Shown: piece after piece, positions 11,480 through 23,550 of the stretch
Position numbering within the stretch: position 1 is the stretch's first letter
How the letters are laid out: every line of letters begins with the position of its first letter
Assembly (NCBI GenBank): GCA_944472135.2
Contig: OX235262.1
Coordinates: 67,022,887-67,086,886 of the forward strand
DNA length: 64,000 bases
From: Trichobilharzia regenti
Lineage: Eukaryota > Platyhelminthes > Trematoda > Strigeidida > Schistosomatidae
Direction: 5' to 3'
The notes under the pieces: generated by a model
Told to the model about the DNA's origin: nothing
The model's input: only the letters and a program-made list of their open reading frames with translations
Databases searched by the model: none
Translations under genes and position numbers: made by a program

Positions 11480-11575
11480 TTGTCTGTTGACGGTGAGTAG
11501 AACTGGAATAAAGAATGTGCATTTACCCTGTATGGGACTCGTCATCTGGCTGTATCTGTGGTGAGAGCTGGATGC
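11480..11575 (-). repeat. SM-alpha fragment
   Basis: 'tgggactcgtcatctggctgtat' is the reverse of the SM-alpha hammerhead core region (compare 21050-21110). Only a fragment is present and helix I is not preserved. Confidence 0.45.
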
Positions 11576-11589
11576 AAGCCAAAATTGTA

Positions 11590-11915
11590 GACAACACTTT
11601 ATGTCAATGTTCACGTCCCGAATCAGGGTCATGAGAAAAAGCAATTACAAAGCTTAACCTTGGGAAAATCACCAGCCAGTCACAGCGGACTTAACGTGTG
11701 GAAATATGATTCGTATATATATGGCTTGATTTTCTGAGAAACGGCCACAAAAAGGTAACAGAATGACCTTCAGCAAGAAAACAACCAATCAGAAGAGGTT
11801 GCTTCTCTGCTAACAATAATGTACATAAAAATCTATAAATACCCCTTGATTTTCTCGATAAACAATCTGTTGACTGGCCTTTGTCTTCTCTCGTTACATA
11901 TCTGCGTCCCAAATT
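11590..11915 (+). repeat. Candidate solo LTR (family Y), copy 1
   Basis: It shares ordered blocks with 56690-56915 and, reversed, with 54410-54640: 'aaatatgattcg', 'aacggccacaaa', 'aaccaatcagaag', 'aataatgta', 'tataaatac', 'gataaacaatctgttga' and 'ccttgtcttctctcgttac'. A CCAAT-like box, a TATA-like TATAAATA and an AATAAA-like signal in that order resemble an LTR promoter and polyadenylation region. No internal region is attached. The LTR assignment is inference. Confidence 0.45.
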
Positions 11916-12134
11916 ACTAATAATATCCCCACTTAGACTGAAGTTTCAGCACTAGACCATAGCAACCAAAATAGTGTTTAGTCACTGGCTAGTTATTCTA
12001 CATCAAACTGATTTCTTTGTCTTGTGAAATTGAAAGTATTTCAGAAAAAGCAACGTGTCATATATCTCTCGATCACTTTATTGTAATAATAATGCCTTCA
12101 TTTGACTGGTCATACTATTTACATTTCCTATGTT

Positions 12135-12670
12135 CCTATGCCAGAATCGGAAAAGCAAGACAAGCTTTCATTACTCTCAAGTCTGTGTGGAGGTCAACAG
12201 CACTCAGCATCAGAAATAAGATCCGGATTTTCAACTCCAATGTGAATTCAGTGCTACTCACTATACTGATCAGAGACTTGGCGAGTCATAAAGAGCATCT
12301 CAAACAAACTTCAGACCTTCATCAACAGTTGTCTTCGCTCAATACTCAAGATAAGTAACAGGGATCTCTGGGAGCGAACCAACCAGGAACCGATTGTGGA
12401 ACAGATAGGCAGGAAGAAATGGAGATGGATTGGCCATACGCTGAGGAAACCATCAAGTGACATCATACACCAGGCCATCGCTCGAGTGGAACACGAAAGG
12501 GAAGCGGCGAGTTGGTCGTCAGTGCGAGGGTTACTTGAAGGAGGTCATGTGAAGAGGAGATGAAAGCATGTGGACAGACTTAGAGCGGGGTGAAAAAGTT
12601 GGCAGGAAACCGAAGGCAATGGGGTGCGCAGCTGAAGCCCTATATTCCTCTGGGAATTAAAGGATACAAT
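12135..12670 (+). mobile_element. SR2-like LINE 3' end
   Basis: Translated fragments match the RTE-clade RT C terminus: 'IGKARQAFITLKSVWRST', 'NKIRIFNSNVNSVLL', then the tail read as [11 protein letters not shown] and, before the stop, AAEALYSS. After it comes a short A/T simple tail (acaatataatgatataatg), typical of RTE 3' ends. The region upstream of motif E is lost and frameshifts separate the pieces. Parallel copies are 24440-25375, 42890-43945 and 55925-56480. Confidence 0.8.
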
Positions 12671-13584
12671 ATAATGATATAATGTTCCTAAAACCTAAAT
12701 AAAATCTGAAGAATGGAGTATTTGAGACACAAAAAAGACATTGAAAAATTGACGTAAATCGTCTTTAGCTTCTATTACCTATTCATCTAATTTTAGTAGG
12801 ATGCTTTACTGCGTAGTTAATTAATAAAACTGCTTCTAAATTAGTTGCAGTTGATTATTTAATATTTTATGCTGTTGTAAGGTGAAACTATCAATTGAAT
12901 ATTTAGCTTATACTTTATCAGTTAGATGTTTATCCTTGTGATTCCTTCATTGTGTATGGTGTGTGTGTGTATCCGTCATAATTGCTTGTCGGTTACGGGG
13001 ATGATCAATGAATGCATTGAGATCATATTTCATTTATTCAATAATGGTAAATAAGTAAGTGATACGTTTATATCAGTCCTATTTGATATTCACTGCTCTA
13101 TACACGTATGTAGTAGTAATTTAATCAATACGATAGACTTTTGTGTGGTATATATATATGAATGCATAAAATATAGATTTGACTGAGAGAATTCGACTCA
13201 TCAGTTCAAACTGAATTCTTAACATGAAATCAGATGATGTGTGATAAATAGTCGCACACTTTAATGTGTTTCAAGTAATAATCAATAACTGGTGAGTACT
13301 ATTAAAGAAAAGAATGAACTCAAGAATAATATTTGTTCAGTTTGTATGATTCGTAATAATATCAACATATTTCGCTTTTAAGTTTCTAGGGATTTGATTG
13401 GTTTCAAGGTAGCGTTGTGTCACGAATCAACATTATTCAGACAACCAATGAAAATTAGATGACACTGAACTGTGAAATGGAGGTTGTCCTGTATAACTGT
13501 ACATAAGGTTACCTTTAAAAGTTGACGATTACTGACTGACTGATTATAGAAGAGTCAGTATTATCGATTTCTGATAATAATATT
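12671..13584. other. No gene seen; short TG and TA runs
   Basis: AT-rich DNA with a 'tgtgtgtgtgtat' run near 12960 and a (TA) run near 13150. Confidence 0.4.
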
Positions 13585-13660
13585 ACGAGTTGATCACGGA
13601 TTGATGTCAGTTAGAGAACCACTGATATCAATCTGTGATCAACTCGTACAAACATAACTA
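13585..13660. repeat. Small palindrome made of SINE family 1 ends
   Basis: 'gagttgatcacggattgat' is followed within 30 bases by its near reverse complement 'atcaatctgtgatcaactc', with 'cagttagagaaccactgat' between. This is the 3' end of SINE family 1 folded back on itself. Confidence 0.6.
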
Positions 13661-13704
13661 ACCCTTACAAACCAAAACTATAGAAAAATAATAATATTAG
13701 CTTT

Positions 13705-14100
13705 TTAACTGGTAGATGGTGACTAGCAGTGGAATCCAGGATAACGCGCATTTCGTCCTATTTGGGACTGGTTATTGGATGTGCCTGCGTTCCCCAGTGA
13801 GTTAGTGATGGTGTTCCCACCAAAGCTTGAACCCAGTGCCCATAGTTTCAAACAGCAAAGCCTTATCCACTAGACCACTTGAGCCACGAGAGCCACCTCT
13901 TGTGCAACGGGTCATATTAATTATTTAATTGGATCTCAGATTTTCCTGTCTAATCCACTGCCAGCCGCCATCCACTAATTGAATTCTAATTACATGCCCA
14001 GACATCGTCGAAGTATCTGCACAAGGAGCCTACATGTCAACCTGAAATCGAGCACTTCGGTCCAATCAGTCGGCGGGAAAATCTGAAATTCAATTAAATA
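13705..14100 (-). repeat. SM-alpha-type SINE with degenerate hammerhead
   Basis: In reverse it has the SM-alpha order: tRNA-like region ('tggctctcgtggctcaagtgg', B-box-like GGGTTCAAGC), then 'caggcacatcca', then the hammerhead segment. The 3' half GAAAUGCGCG is kept, but the core CUGANGA has become AUAACCA, so cleavage is not expected. The right end has the SM-alpha companion segment 'gagcacttcggtccaatcag' and an A/T tail. Confidence 0.8.
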
Positions 14101-14390
14101 TTAGCTTTGTTCTGAACAATATGTCAATATACAGTGCAGAATTTTCATCTTGGCTATATCTACTCTTAATATAGAACTTTTAGTTCAAACAACAATCTAC
14201 AGTATATCATTTGACGAAATTTTGTTCGGTCTGCAACATGCTTCTACCCTCGATGTATTTGTTTCTTCAAAACCAACCAGGCAGTATTTTGAAAGCCATT
14301 CTAAAATGCATGTAACTACAGATTGTTCTTCAAGAATATAAACTGTTGGTCTAAATAAAGTATAGCTGAGTAAATTTGACGCATTGTGCT
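14100..14390 (+). repeat. Unclassified dispersed repeat X, copy 2
   Basis: It shares the blocks listed for 9035-9325 in the same order. The 63-codon frame inside it is not supported as a gene. Confidence 0.5.
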
Positions 14391-16489
14391 CTGCGGAAAA
14401 CGAGGTAACCCGATGACTTGGGCAAGTTAGCTAACCAACATTGATCTGAACACTGAATGCAATATCCAAGCCATTGTTGTATAGTTTCAGTGATTCATTG
14501 TGCAAAGGAACAGTGACTGGCTAAATGTGATTTAACGTTTTGTTTAAGGTGACGTATCCACAGTCAATCATACGAAGGGGTTTCAAAGGGTGGGTTATTG
14601 TGCAATATTTGTGTTGTGAACACAGTAATTATTCAGCCAATGATGGAGCTGCTCACTATCGTCTTCTTCAAATCAGAACAGTCCCATGGCTTCTTCGGTT
14701 AGTCACAACAAGGTGTATCAACTTAGACTGCATGAGCAGTGGAGACATTTTAACATGCCTGTGGATATGATATCCTCCAGCGCCAACCAATTTTTCATAC
14801 ATCTCACTTCATTGTGACAACCCACGGAGGAGAAGTCATATACCTTTAGTAATGCCATTCTTTTCGAATAGATTGAAATGTTCCTAAGAGCATACACTTT
14901 TAATCATTGCGGATAAATGTTCGTAAATAATGAATATTGTGTGACGCAATGCTATTCAATGTAAAGCATAAACCAATCCCCTATGATATTTTTCCTTCGT
15001 CTCTTTAAAGAAATGTACAGATGTAGGTTGAAAACAAATTTTTTTAAAAATTTTGTGACAAGGATATTCTAGTGACTCAAACATTACTAAGTGGAGAAAA
15101 TTTGATTGTGGATGATGACCTAATTTCCTACATCTCATTTTTACATGTATGTTTGTACTTCTCTCATCCCAATTATTGATTTATGACCTGACCTACTTAT
15201 GACCCTTGAAGTCTTATTGGTTGTTGACTGTCTTAATTTATCAATGACATTAGTGTTTCTGAAGGTCATTTTGAACGTGTATATACGCAAGCCCCTTCAA
15301 CCCTTTTTTACGACTGTTGTTTTGAGACAGTAAAAGCTCTCTTAATATCGTCCGATCTTCTCTTCTATCTTTGCATGCGGGCATGTTGTCATTGTTGTTA
15401 CTGACATGTGATTAGGACAGATCAGCCAGCGCATTAAGTTAATATCCGCTCATAGTCTATTAGGCCGTAGTTCTGGTCATAACAGATGGAAATCCGAGTA
15501 CCCCATTGATTCAAGTAGGTCGCCTATCAATAAACATCAAGGAGAGTAGCCGTTTGCTTTCACTTCCTTTTGAGATAAGCATATTTCATCAAATTTATAT
15601 ATTTTTTTTATTGAGTCAAGATTGAAGCTATCTGGTCAGTAGTTAAGCCTCGATTTGTGGATCCCTAGGCTGTTCACCAAACCGCTTCACATTTTAAAAT
15701 CCCGCTTTACCTGAAGGTTTACATTTCTGTTTTACTCTTCAACCAATCGTAGTAACTCTTCTTTTTTATTCTGAGAAATGTAAAACAGTGGTATGCATGA
15801 TTTTAAGTAAGCAGAAGAGATTCTGAGAAATATTCACAGAAATTTACATTTTAAAGAATGTGAATGTCTTAAATTCAGTAAATTTAAATGATGCTGCCTC
15901 AGATAAATCCTATACCCTTGATTATGAGTGTCATCTAACAAAATCATCTAAATTATAATCATTTATTACTAAAATATAAATTATATATAAAACATTGAAG
16001 CTTCTAGTTGCTGTTGCTTAAATTAAAACTATTTGTAGTGACCCCTGAATAGAAAATAATAATATGCGTTAGTGAATCTTGTATTTTGAAGCGCTTTTAT
16101 ATTAATGTTTAAAATGCCTTATGTAAGGTAACTCATAATTTAAAAATAATGTAATAAAATATTCATTGATGTAGGATTATAGCTGGTCGGCAAGCTATGC
16201 AACAAACATTAATATGAATGAGAAGTCATGGGGGCTGAGACTCAACCAGTCAAATGCCACGCAGGGATAATGTTCTTCAAAAACACCAACTGTCAAACTT
16301 ACTATATGAATGCCAAACTTGTTCTTCTTTTAATCTAATCGGCCACTGAATCAGTCCCAGTTACCTAATCTAATGCCGCTAAGTTTTCAGTATTTCTCTA
16401 AATATGCTTGTCATAATGAAGTTACGATTTCTTCAGTTCTAATATGTGAACTTTAAGACCACTAATATCATTGTTTAAGTGATGACTCA
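14391..16489. other. No gene seen
   Basis: AT-rich sequence. A 60-codon minus-strand frame (14956-15138) lies in a stretch with a faint match to 36090-36160 ('cctatgatatttttccttcgtctctt' against 'cattatgatatctctcacttttcttct'), so it may be part of an unclassified repeat. Confidence 0.4.
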
Positions 16490-17410
16490 TCATCCACTCT
16501 AATGAGTGTAGAACAGTGTGTTGACCACTTCACTTATTTGAGGAGTTGCATCAGCCAACGCCAGTGGTTTGGTCGCTGGCGAAATCTCAGCATGGATATA
16601 GAAGGCTTGTTTGGCATATTCTAACTTACTCCATCTCTGGTGCAGATGTGTTATCCGGCTGGCTGTTGACCAAAGGACATGTGTATTGCTCAACAGTTCG
16701 CTCTGTCCTCCTTTATGGCTGTGAGTGAGACGTGGCCATTGATAGTGTAAGACATGAAAAGGCTAGCTAGCTGTCTTTGACCTTAGGTGTCTGCGTTCTA
16801 TCTCCCATGTTAAGCGGTATAATATGGTGAGTAATATCGAGGTTAGGCGTCTATTGCTATGTAAGGGATGGAAATCAATCGACGAAGTTGTGAATTTGCA
16901 CCAGTTGAGGCATTTAGGACATGTGTTGCTCATGCCTCCATAGCCATCGCCTTCCTCGACGGGCAATGTTAGCTGACTGAAATAGGACTGATCAAGTTGG
17001 GAAAGCGTTAACTAGTGGTGGTCAAACGAAAATATGGCATCACCAGTCAATGGAATACACATAAGTTAGTTCAAGCCAGACACTTAGGGAGGTGTAGACT
17101 TCTCGGCTGGTTGGGGTCCTCAAGATAGTAGAAACCAGTGACTGGAGACAGTTGGTGATATGGCTGGGAAGCGTTCTCAGTGGCTGGCACAGATGCATTC
17201 ACTCTTTGTGGTTTACCATATCCAATAAAATTTTACTGTTCTTCCATGATATTATTCTTTTTGCCTCATAGTTCTGTTTATTATCTTTATTCTGAATCCC
17301 TCTTTACTCTATTCTCTTGCTTTGTGTGCTATATGATATTTGGCAACTCGAACTGCTGGACATCTGTACAAAGCTCTACGTTGAAAGCAGTCACTCAGTC
17401 TAATGACACT
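16490..17410 (+). mobile_element. Non-LTR retrotransposon 3' part, second LINE family, copy 1
   Basis: Plus-strand translation in mixed frames gives an RT C-terminal region: VEQCVDHFTYLRSCISQ, then 'RSVLLYGCE', 'HVKRYNMVSNIEVRRL', 'LHQLRHLGHVLLMP', and at the end a 'GDMAGKRSQW' block. The same ending occurs at 28755-29215. The 'SVLLYGCE' and 'LGHVLRM' blocks are typical of the C terminus of LINE reverse transcriptases. It is distinct from the SR2-like family and I do not assign a clade. Stops and shifts are frequent. Confidence 0.75.
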
Positions 17411-18019
17411 ACAAACAATGAAATCTGTTTTGTAAATCTTTGATAGGGGCATTTTTTACATCACTTAGGAATAATCGTTTCCCCACTTCGTTACCATGTT
17501 AGTGAAAATCATGTGTTTTATCGAGTAACCTTTGGAATAAGACCTCAAAATTTGTCTGCTTATTTATTCTAGACTCACTCGACCACTCTTTTCATTATCT
17601 GAATTACTATCACTACTGATAAAATGTGAACTTCTAAACTATAAGATCTTATTCAATGTTAGAATTAAATGAGACAATCATGACTTCATTGGTATTTTAC
17701 CCCTGTCTTACTATGTTATTATAAACTACATAGAGCAGAGAATGATTAGCCATGGCTGCACATACAGTTGCCACTTCCTCTTTTAGAGAAGTTTTATTTT
17801 GACGTGTACTTTGGCTGAATAAACAGTTGGTTTTATCACACCAGAGAAGAAATATTCAGTTTCCATTAGTTTTGAATGATTATAGAAGTTGTTCGCGTCG
17901 AAATGTAGAATTGCCGCTTGCAGGCTTGTTTACCAGTTGCAAATATACGCTAAGGTCATAGAAGGTTTCACATGAAATGTTCGTTAGTTCAACCAGAAGT
18001 CAACAAATACTCTTCCTTC
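17411..18019. other. No feature seen
   Basis: AT-rich sequence without a recognisable gene. Confidence 0.35.
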
Positions 18020-18212
18020 GTTAGTCCCAACTGTGTATATCAATTTACGTGTAGCTGCCGAAGCAGATTGACTGATAAACTCCCAGAAAGAATTGCTTAT
18101 TTTTGATTTTCTGAACACATACCGAAAATTCTGAGACTAAGGGAGATTAAGTCTTTGAACAGCTCAGTCATGAAACATCTGATTAACACAAAACATCAAA
18201 CATTACTGACGT
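18020..18212 (+). mobile_element. PLE endonuclease fragment, plus strand
   Basis: 'NCVYQFTCSC' followed by 'LPERIAYF', 'SEHIPKIL' and 'SSVMKHLINTKH' reproduces the first half of the PLE GIY-YIG domain with frame damage. It stops exactly where a second fragment in the opposite orientation begins. Confidence 0.7.
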
Positions 18213-18520
18213 CTAATAATAACTTTGATGGTACTTTGAAAGAAAATAAGGTCTAATGCACTTATTCCCTTTGGTGAATTTGGATCTTGTTTTGCCATTA
18301 CTTAACCACACAGGATGATTCTCGGAAGTACGATGATAAACCTGCCTAGTTGTACGCCTGAGGTATCTGACTTCCCAGCTGCGGTCATACTGGAAAATAC
18401 ACATAGAAGAGGCGAAATCAAGTAGTTTATTCTTATTTCTTGAACGTGAAACTGGAGTGGTAGTGAAAGGAACAACGTGCCTCTGCTGCATTGAATGCTC
18501 TTTAAACCGCATTCCTCAGG
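18213..18520 (-). mobile_element. PLE endonuclease fragment, minus strand, abutting the previous one
   Basis: The minus frame contains 'KLLDFASSMCIFQYDRS', 'RYLRRTTRQVYHRTSENH' and 'PVWLSNGKTRSKF', a degenerate CIY...YLR version of the GIY-YIG core. The fragment may extend leftward on the protein (to about 18680). With 18020-18212 it forms an inverted junction. Confidence 0.65.
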
Positions 18521-18774
18521 CGGTGTTACTGTTTCGTTGGTGTTATCACCAAGAAACTGCAGTTTTATCAACAATGGCCTTTTTGGACCTGTTGCCCTGC
18601 GCGCTTGTTGTGGTTCTAGATACATATTTTCGATAACCATTGTTACTAAGTAATTCTCTGATAATCTTAAGCTCCTCATTGAGGGAGTCGTATGAGCCAG
18701 AGATGAGGATCTAATTGGAAAGTAAATATTTTTTCGCCTTCTAAACAGCTATTTATTACGTTAGCCCATTACCA

Positions 18775-18865
18775 CTAATCTTCTACCCGCCGCATAACTG
18801 GCCGTTGTTGTAATGTTAACAAATATTATATTTTATAATTGTAAGAACCTGCATAAGTTTCAGAC
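18775..18865 (+). repeat. PLE 3' terminal fragment
   Basis: 'ccgccgcataactggc', 'tattatattttataatt' and 'gtaagaacctg' match the plus-strand PLE end at 47400-47500. The sequence then diverges, so the hammerhead-like part is lost. Confidence 0.55.
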
Positions 18866-20520
18866 GCTCTCTGTACGGACTGTTTCATTCTACTGATTAT
18901 ATTAGCAAACTGTTTATTTCTAGAAAAAAATAATTACTAGATTCTTATAGTACCTAAAGAAAGAATAAAACTTCACTAATTACTCTGCATAGACGAAAAA
19001 GAGACTAGTCGTATAGATGTATAAAAAGAGTAAGAGAATATCAATATATATATATATATTTACTAGACGGCAGTGCACAGTGAACATATACGTGTATATA
19101 TACAGACATTGAAGTTCCCTCTTTTTTCTGTTACTTTGCTACTTGCCTCTTCTCTCCTATTTGTCTTTTAGTTGAAGTTGCACAAACCTACAATAAGACT
19201 GAAGTTAAACAGAACTTGAAGCCACTTACTTACATATACCACATCATCTGTCAAGCTGTTGGCTGGTAATAACTCAACATCCTTAAAGACTACCGTGTCA
19301 TCACATTAGAACGATGTATAACATTCTATACTAGCAGTATCCATGACCGAAAATGAAGATGCAACTGGTTTACAAATAGTTTTCTACATCTTAATCAACT
19401 TACTCGTATAGAACACCATACAGCTAGATATTGTGGTAATGGTTGACTTTGGTGCAGTTAAACAAATCTGTCTGACTACGGCCGATATTCTTCTGCATGG
19501 GCTACAATTCACTTCTGGTGTTACTCTACGATAAAGCTGCTGAGAAAATGATACAAGTATATTACTCATTTGAAATTAACATACCATTTGACTAAAAATC
19601 AAAAATAAGATTCGATGCTGTACACAGCAAAATTATATGGTAAAATGGACTTCAAGCTTTATTTTTTCCCTAGTATTTATGTTCTATCCAACACAGACCT
19701 GGGTTTTTTTGGTGCGAAGATAATATTCCTATATCTCTTAGTGTCCTCCATTGACTGACTACTTAGCAGATCGTTCCCACAAACAACCATGAAAATCCAC
19801 CATAAACCAAATTTGTGTAATTTAAATAATACTTATCCATACCAGTACAGCTGGTGTGTTCCTATATAGACAAGAATTAATATATTATTATCAGTAATAT
19901 TCCATACTAATAAATCTGTGATTAATATTTCATGGTTATGTAATTGTAAAGCCTGATGAGAATTTTGCAGAAAATACGTATTGGCTTAAACTGTGTTCTG
20001 TAATTATCATAAGTTGAATCAGTGTAATCTTATTGTTCCTCATTATTTCAAAGCTATCTCCCCATATCTGTCATATCTTAACTGCCCACTGGCATATTTA
20101 TACACTCTACCACTTTGAATCCTAACCACACTGTAGAGGTAAATAATTCCCCAAAATTATTGACCACAGCAAGCATCACTGAACATTGGATGCTGAACCT
20201 CACTGTATAAGTCGACTTGTTTCGCTGAAGGCTTCCGGTGAAGCATCCACACCATCAAGTCATGTTCGTTCGCTCGTGTATGATCCCTAGCTAGTTAAGC
20301 AATCATCTCGCTCTACAGTTTGGTGCCGAAATATATCTCGTAATTTGGACGATCAATTGTGGTCTTTTGCTTTACCTTTGGTCTACGAGGAATCAATACT
20401 ATAGAAGTTGTTGGTATTAGATCTTGCGTTAGTATACTCCTTAAAACCCGCGAACGTCAATACCGTCAGCCTGTAAAACACCTTATCAGAATTATGTTAA
20501 ATTCTTAAAAAATTCCATAG
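18866..20520. other. AT-rich spacer with a possible PLE end
   Basis: There is a (TA)n run near 19050. At about 19945-19985 'taattgtaaagcctgatgaga' resembles the CUGAUGA side of the PLE terminal fold, but the downstream half is not conserved. No gene seen. Confidence 0.4.
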
Positions 20521-21018
20521 AGTAGTCAAAACAAGATAATTTGGAGTGAATAATTGTTTTCGATAAATTCATCTTCAGGCTCTACAGTTATAAATCCAGG
20601 AATATTATAATACAGATAACCGTTAAAGGTGTGTATGAAAATTATATCGGAGGTTGAATTGTTGGGGTGCATGTATAATATAATATGATAGTTCGGTATG
20701 TAATATTGTCAAAGGAACGTATATAAAAAATGGGCAGTCATTCAAGACATGAGATAAAGTGTGAATAAACAAATGGGCAACATACTAATTTACTTATACT
20801 CAACAGAATATAAGTTTTATTGGGGCGTCGAGGTGAGTTATATTCAATGGTGTGTGAGAAAAATAATTACCACAAAATGCATGCAAACAAATACCAAAAT
20901 ATGGAGAACCCTGAATGTAAGTTCAAGCAAGGGTTGACAGATATCAAGTATAGTGATGTGATAAAATAAAGAGGTCAAATTGTGAACTGTAGTCAAATAC
21001 TAGAGAAATGATAAGTTT

Positions 21019-21682
21019 GTATACAATTGGTGGATGGTGGCTAGCAGTGGAATCCAGGATGCGCATTTCGTCCTAATTGGGACTCGTCATCTGGATGTAC
21101 CTGCATTTCTCAGTGAGTGATGATGTTCCCACCGAGGCTCGAACCCAGTACCCATAGTTTCAAACGCCAAAGCGTTATCCACTAGACCACTTGGGCCACG
21201 AGAGCCACCTCTTGTGCAACGGGTCATATTAATTATTCAATTGAATTTTTGATTTTCCTGTCGATTGATTAGACCGAAGTGTTTGGTCTCAGGTTGAGAC
21301 CGAGCACTTCGGTCCAATCAGTCAACGGGAAAATCTATAATTCAATTAAATCAACGTGATCCGTTGCACAAGAGGTGGCTCTCGTGGCCCAAGTGGTCTA
21401 GTGGATAACGCTTTGGCGTTTGAAACTATGGGCACTGGATTCGAGCCTCGGTGGGAACATCATCACTCACTGAGAAATGCAGGTACATCCAGCTGACGAG
21501 TCCCAAATAGGACGAAATGCGCATCCTGGATTCCACTGCTAGCCACCATCCACCAATTGTATACAAATCAAATCCCCAGACATCGTCGAAGCATCTGCAC
21601 AAGAAGCCGACATGTCAACCTGAGACCGAACACTTCGGTCCAATCAATCGACGGGAAAATCAAAAAATTCAATTCAATAATT
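21019..21682. repeat. Head-to-head SM-alpha dimer inserted in a PLE
   Basis: The insert is flanked by the perfect 13-bp direct repeat AAATGATAAGTTT (21006-21018 and 21683-21695). The left unit (about 21019-21247) is on the minus strand and the right unit (about 21340-21564) on the plus strand; they are near-perfect reverse complements over about 225 bp. The centre contains a second palindrome (GACCGAAGTGTTTGGTCTC against GAGACCGAGCACTTCGGTC). A further segment, 21565-21682, repeats the 'cacttcggtccaatca' module. One pair of target repeats shows that the whole composite inserted as a unit. A transcript could fold into a long hairpin. Confidence 0.85.
21479..21538 (+). ncRNA. SM-alpha hammerhead ribozyme, intact core
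   Basis: Helix I is GCAGGUACAUCCAG with CUGGAUUCCACUGC. Core CUGACGA (21493-21499) fits CUGANGA. Helix II is GUCC/GGAC around CAAAUA. GAA follows at 21514-21516. Helix III is a short self-complementary AUGCGCAU. Predicted cleavage is after C21525. This is the well-known schistosome hammerhead layout, with the bulged helix I that gives tertiary contacts. The partner unit at 21050-21109 (minus) has A in place of the core's first C and is probably inactive. Confidence 0.85.
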
Positions 21683-22135
21683 AAATGATAAGTTTAGTGT
21701 AAATTACAAAAGGTTGACACGTTAATATTGGAGTAAAGTGAACTAGATGGAAAGGAATAAAAAGGCATAATATGAAATTAAAATATGGATGGTTTTGTGC
21801 CTGTTGACCCTATAGGAGGCCAGAGTAAACAACAAGTATGAATGTTCTTCTTTTGAACACATAGGTCAGATTTTTTCTTATTAATCTGTATAGCTTCCAT
21901 CATAGGTAAGAGACGTATTCGTGTGTCTTTAGGCAGATTGTTTAGTACTCAAAATACAGCCGTAAATGAATGACTCATCTATTTTGATGTGATTTTCACT
22001 ATCTACTAGATGAGACAAAGTGGCACTACCGATTGATTTAGTTAAACTTTTTCCAAGCCAACAAGGAACATGTTGATGAGTGCGTAAAGATAAATTCCTC
22101 GTATTTACAAACTAATGTGGCCATCTAACCATTAT

Positions 22136-23204
22136 TATTATTTCCTTTTGTCTGAAGCACACTTGAAGTATGACTTATCATCTCAATAAAAAACTGATAC
22201 CTTTTTTTGTGATTAGTCATCCCTAATGAGGTCATAAGTCTTATCATTCTTATTTCCACACACATTGTTGAGTAGATGTGAAAATACTTATTTTGTGTTG
22301 TGCATTATTGAATAATAATCATTTCTTACCTTTATCGAATATCATTAAACCAGATAACAATATGAAATGGACAGAAGTCAAAAATTCGTATCTAGCATAC
22401 TTATTTCTTTTCGACTCTTCAGTAGTTATATAACAGTAGAAGTCAAAGACTTGTTACAGGAAAGTTTACTAGTAATTTGGTATCTCCATACAGCCATATA
22501 ATGTAAATCTTATCTTCAGTGCACCATTTGCACAGATCTTCCGTGGTGAGCTACTTCTGTCCTTTATATTGTGTTCTTTTCACATCTCCACTGTATCTCC
22601 ACAACGCTGTATCATTTGCTTTCTCTGACATCAAATCTACCTCCCTGCTATTTGATATTTTGTGCTGATCAACATCTCTTTATATATACATACTATTGAT
22701 AAATCTTATCAGTAACACACACCACAGTTAGGGTTCATTGAAAACTAAGAGAACATTGGATATTGAAATTTACCGACAACCCTATAAAAACCCATAGTCT
22801 AAATAATAATCTTCAGATCATTGATGCCTACTGGATGGATATACTGAAGCTGTACTAAGAGTTCGTGACTAGTGAAGTTCACCATCATGTCAAGGTGAAG
22901 TGGATGTCCGTCGAAGATATTCGTTAAAGATAGCGTTATGCTGCTAACCGGCAGTGTTATAACTGACAGGTCACTGAATCTCAACCAGAGTGGCTGAATA
23001 CTGAACGAGTTTGACCTTGAAAACTGAAGATCCGGTTTATCGATCCCTTTTGGAGTCATAGATACACACTACTGAGGAGTCCCTGACTAAGACGATATGG
23101 CTGTTCAGTGCTCCTTGGTTCCCGATGACATTTTAAAACCTGATGTTGGTTCATGAGGATATCTACATTGAAATTAATCCAAGTCCCTACCCATAATCGT
23201 TTCA
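22136..23204. other. No gene seen
   Basis: AT-rich sequence. An 86-codon minus-strand frame (22799-23059) has no recognised motif and adjoins SINE-derived sequence. Confidence 0.35.
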
Positions 23205-23550
23205 GATTAGACCACGGATTGATATCAGTTAGAGAACCATAGAGAGGCAGGGAGCACTGGACAGCCAGCTTTTTCATCCTAGTTTGGGAATCATCGGCTA
23301 TACGCATTCGCTACCATGGTTCAAACCCAGGACCTTCCCATCGATGACACTGGTTGGTGCTCACGCTGAACTGCGAATTGATGGAAGTTAGAATTCATGG
23401 GCCATTGAATTGGGTCTCAGTGGCTGAATGGTACTCCAACTTGCCTTGTAACCGGAAGGTTTTGGTTTCATATCCCGGTGGTGGGTGCGCACTGCCGATG
23501 ATTCCTAAACTAGGACGAAACAGCTGTCCAGTATTCCAGGTCATACATTT
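23205..23550. repeat. Inverted pair of SINE family 1 copies
   Basis: A minus-oriented copy (23205-23345: 'gatatcagttagagaacc', 'gcactggacagccagc', 'ggttcaaacccaggacc') is followed by a plus-oriented copy (23375-23550: 'gaattcatgggccattgaa', 'agtggctgaatggta', 'aggacgaaacagctgtcca'). The tRNA-like heads face each other. Confidence 0.75.

Larger units (their letters stand above)
20530..22135 (-). mobile_element. Penelope-like element, 3' part, interrupted by SM-alpha
   Basis: On the minus strand, 22135-21780 encodes a damaged PLE endonuclease ('RTHQHVPCWLGKSLTKSI', 'SATLSHLVDSENHIKID', then 'PMCSKEEHSYLL'). The 3' UTR continues left to a terminal fold at about 20537-20585, which contains CUGAAGA, GAA and a near-palindromic helix III. 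A 664-bp SM-alpha composite with a 13-bp target duplication interrupts the 3' UTR. No reverse transcriptase part is present. Confidence 0.75.
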
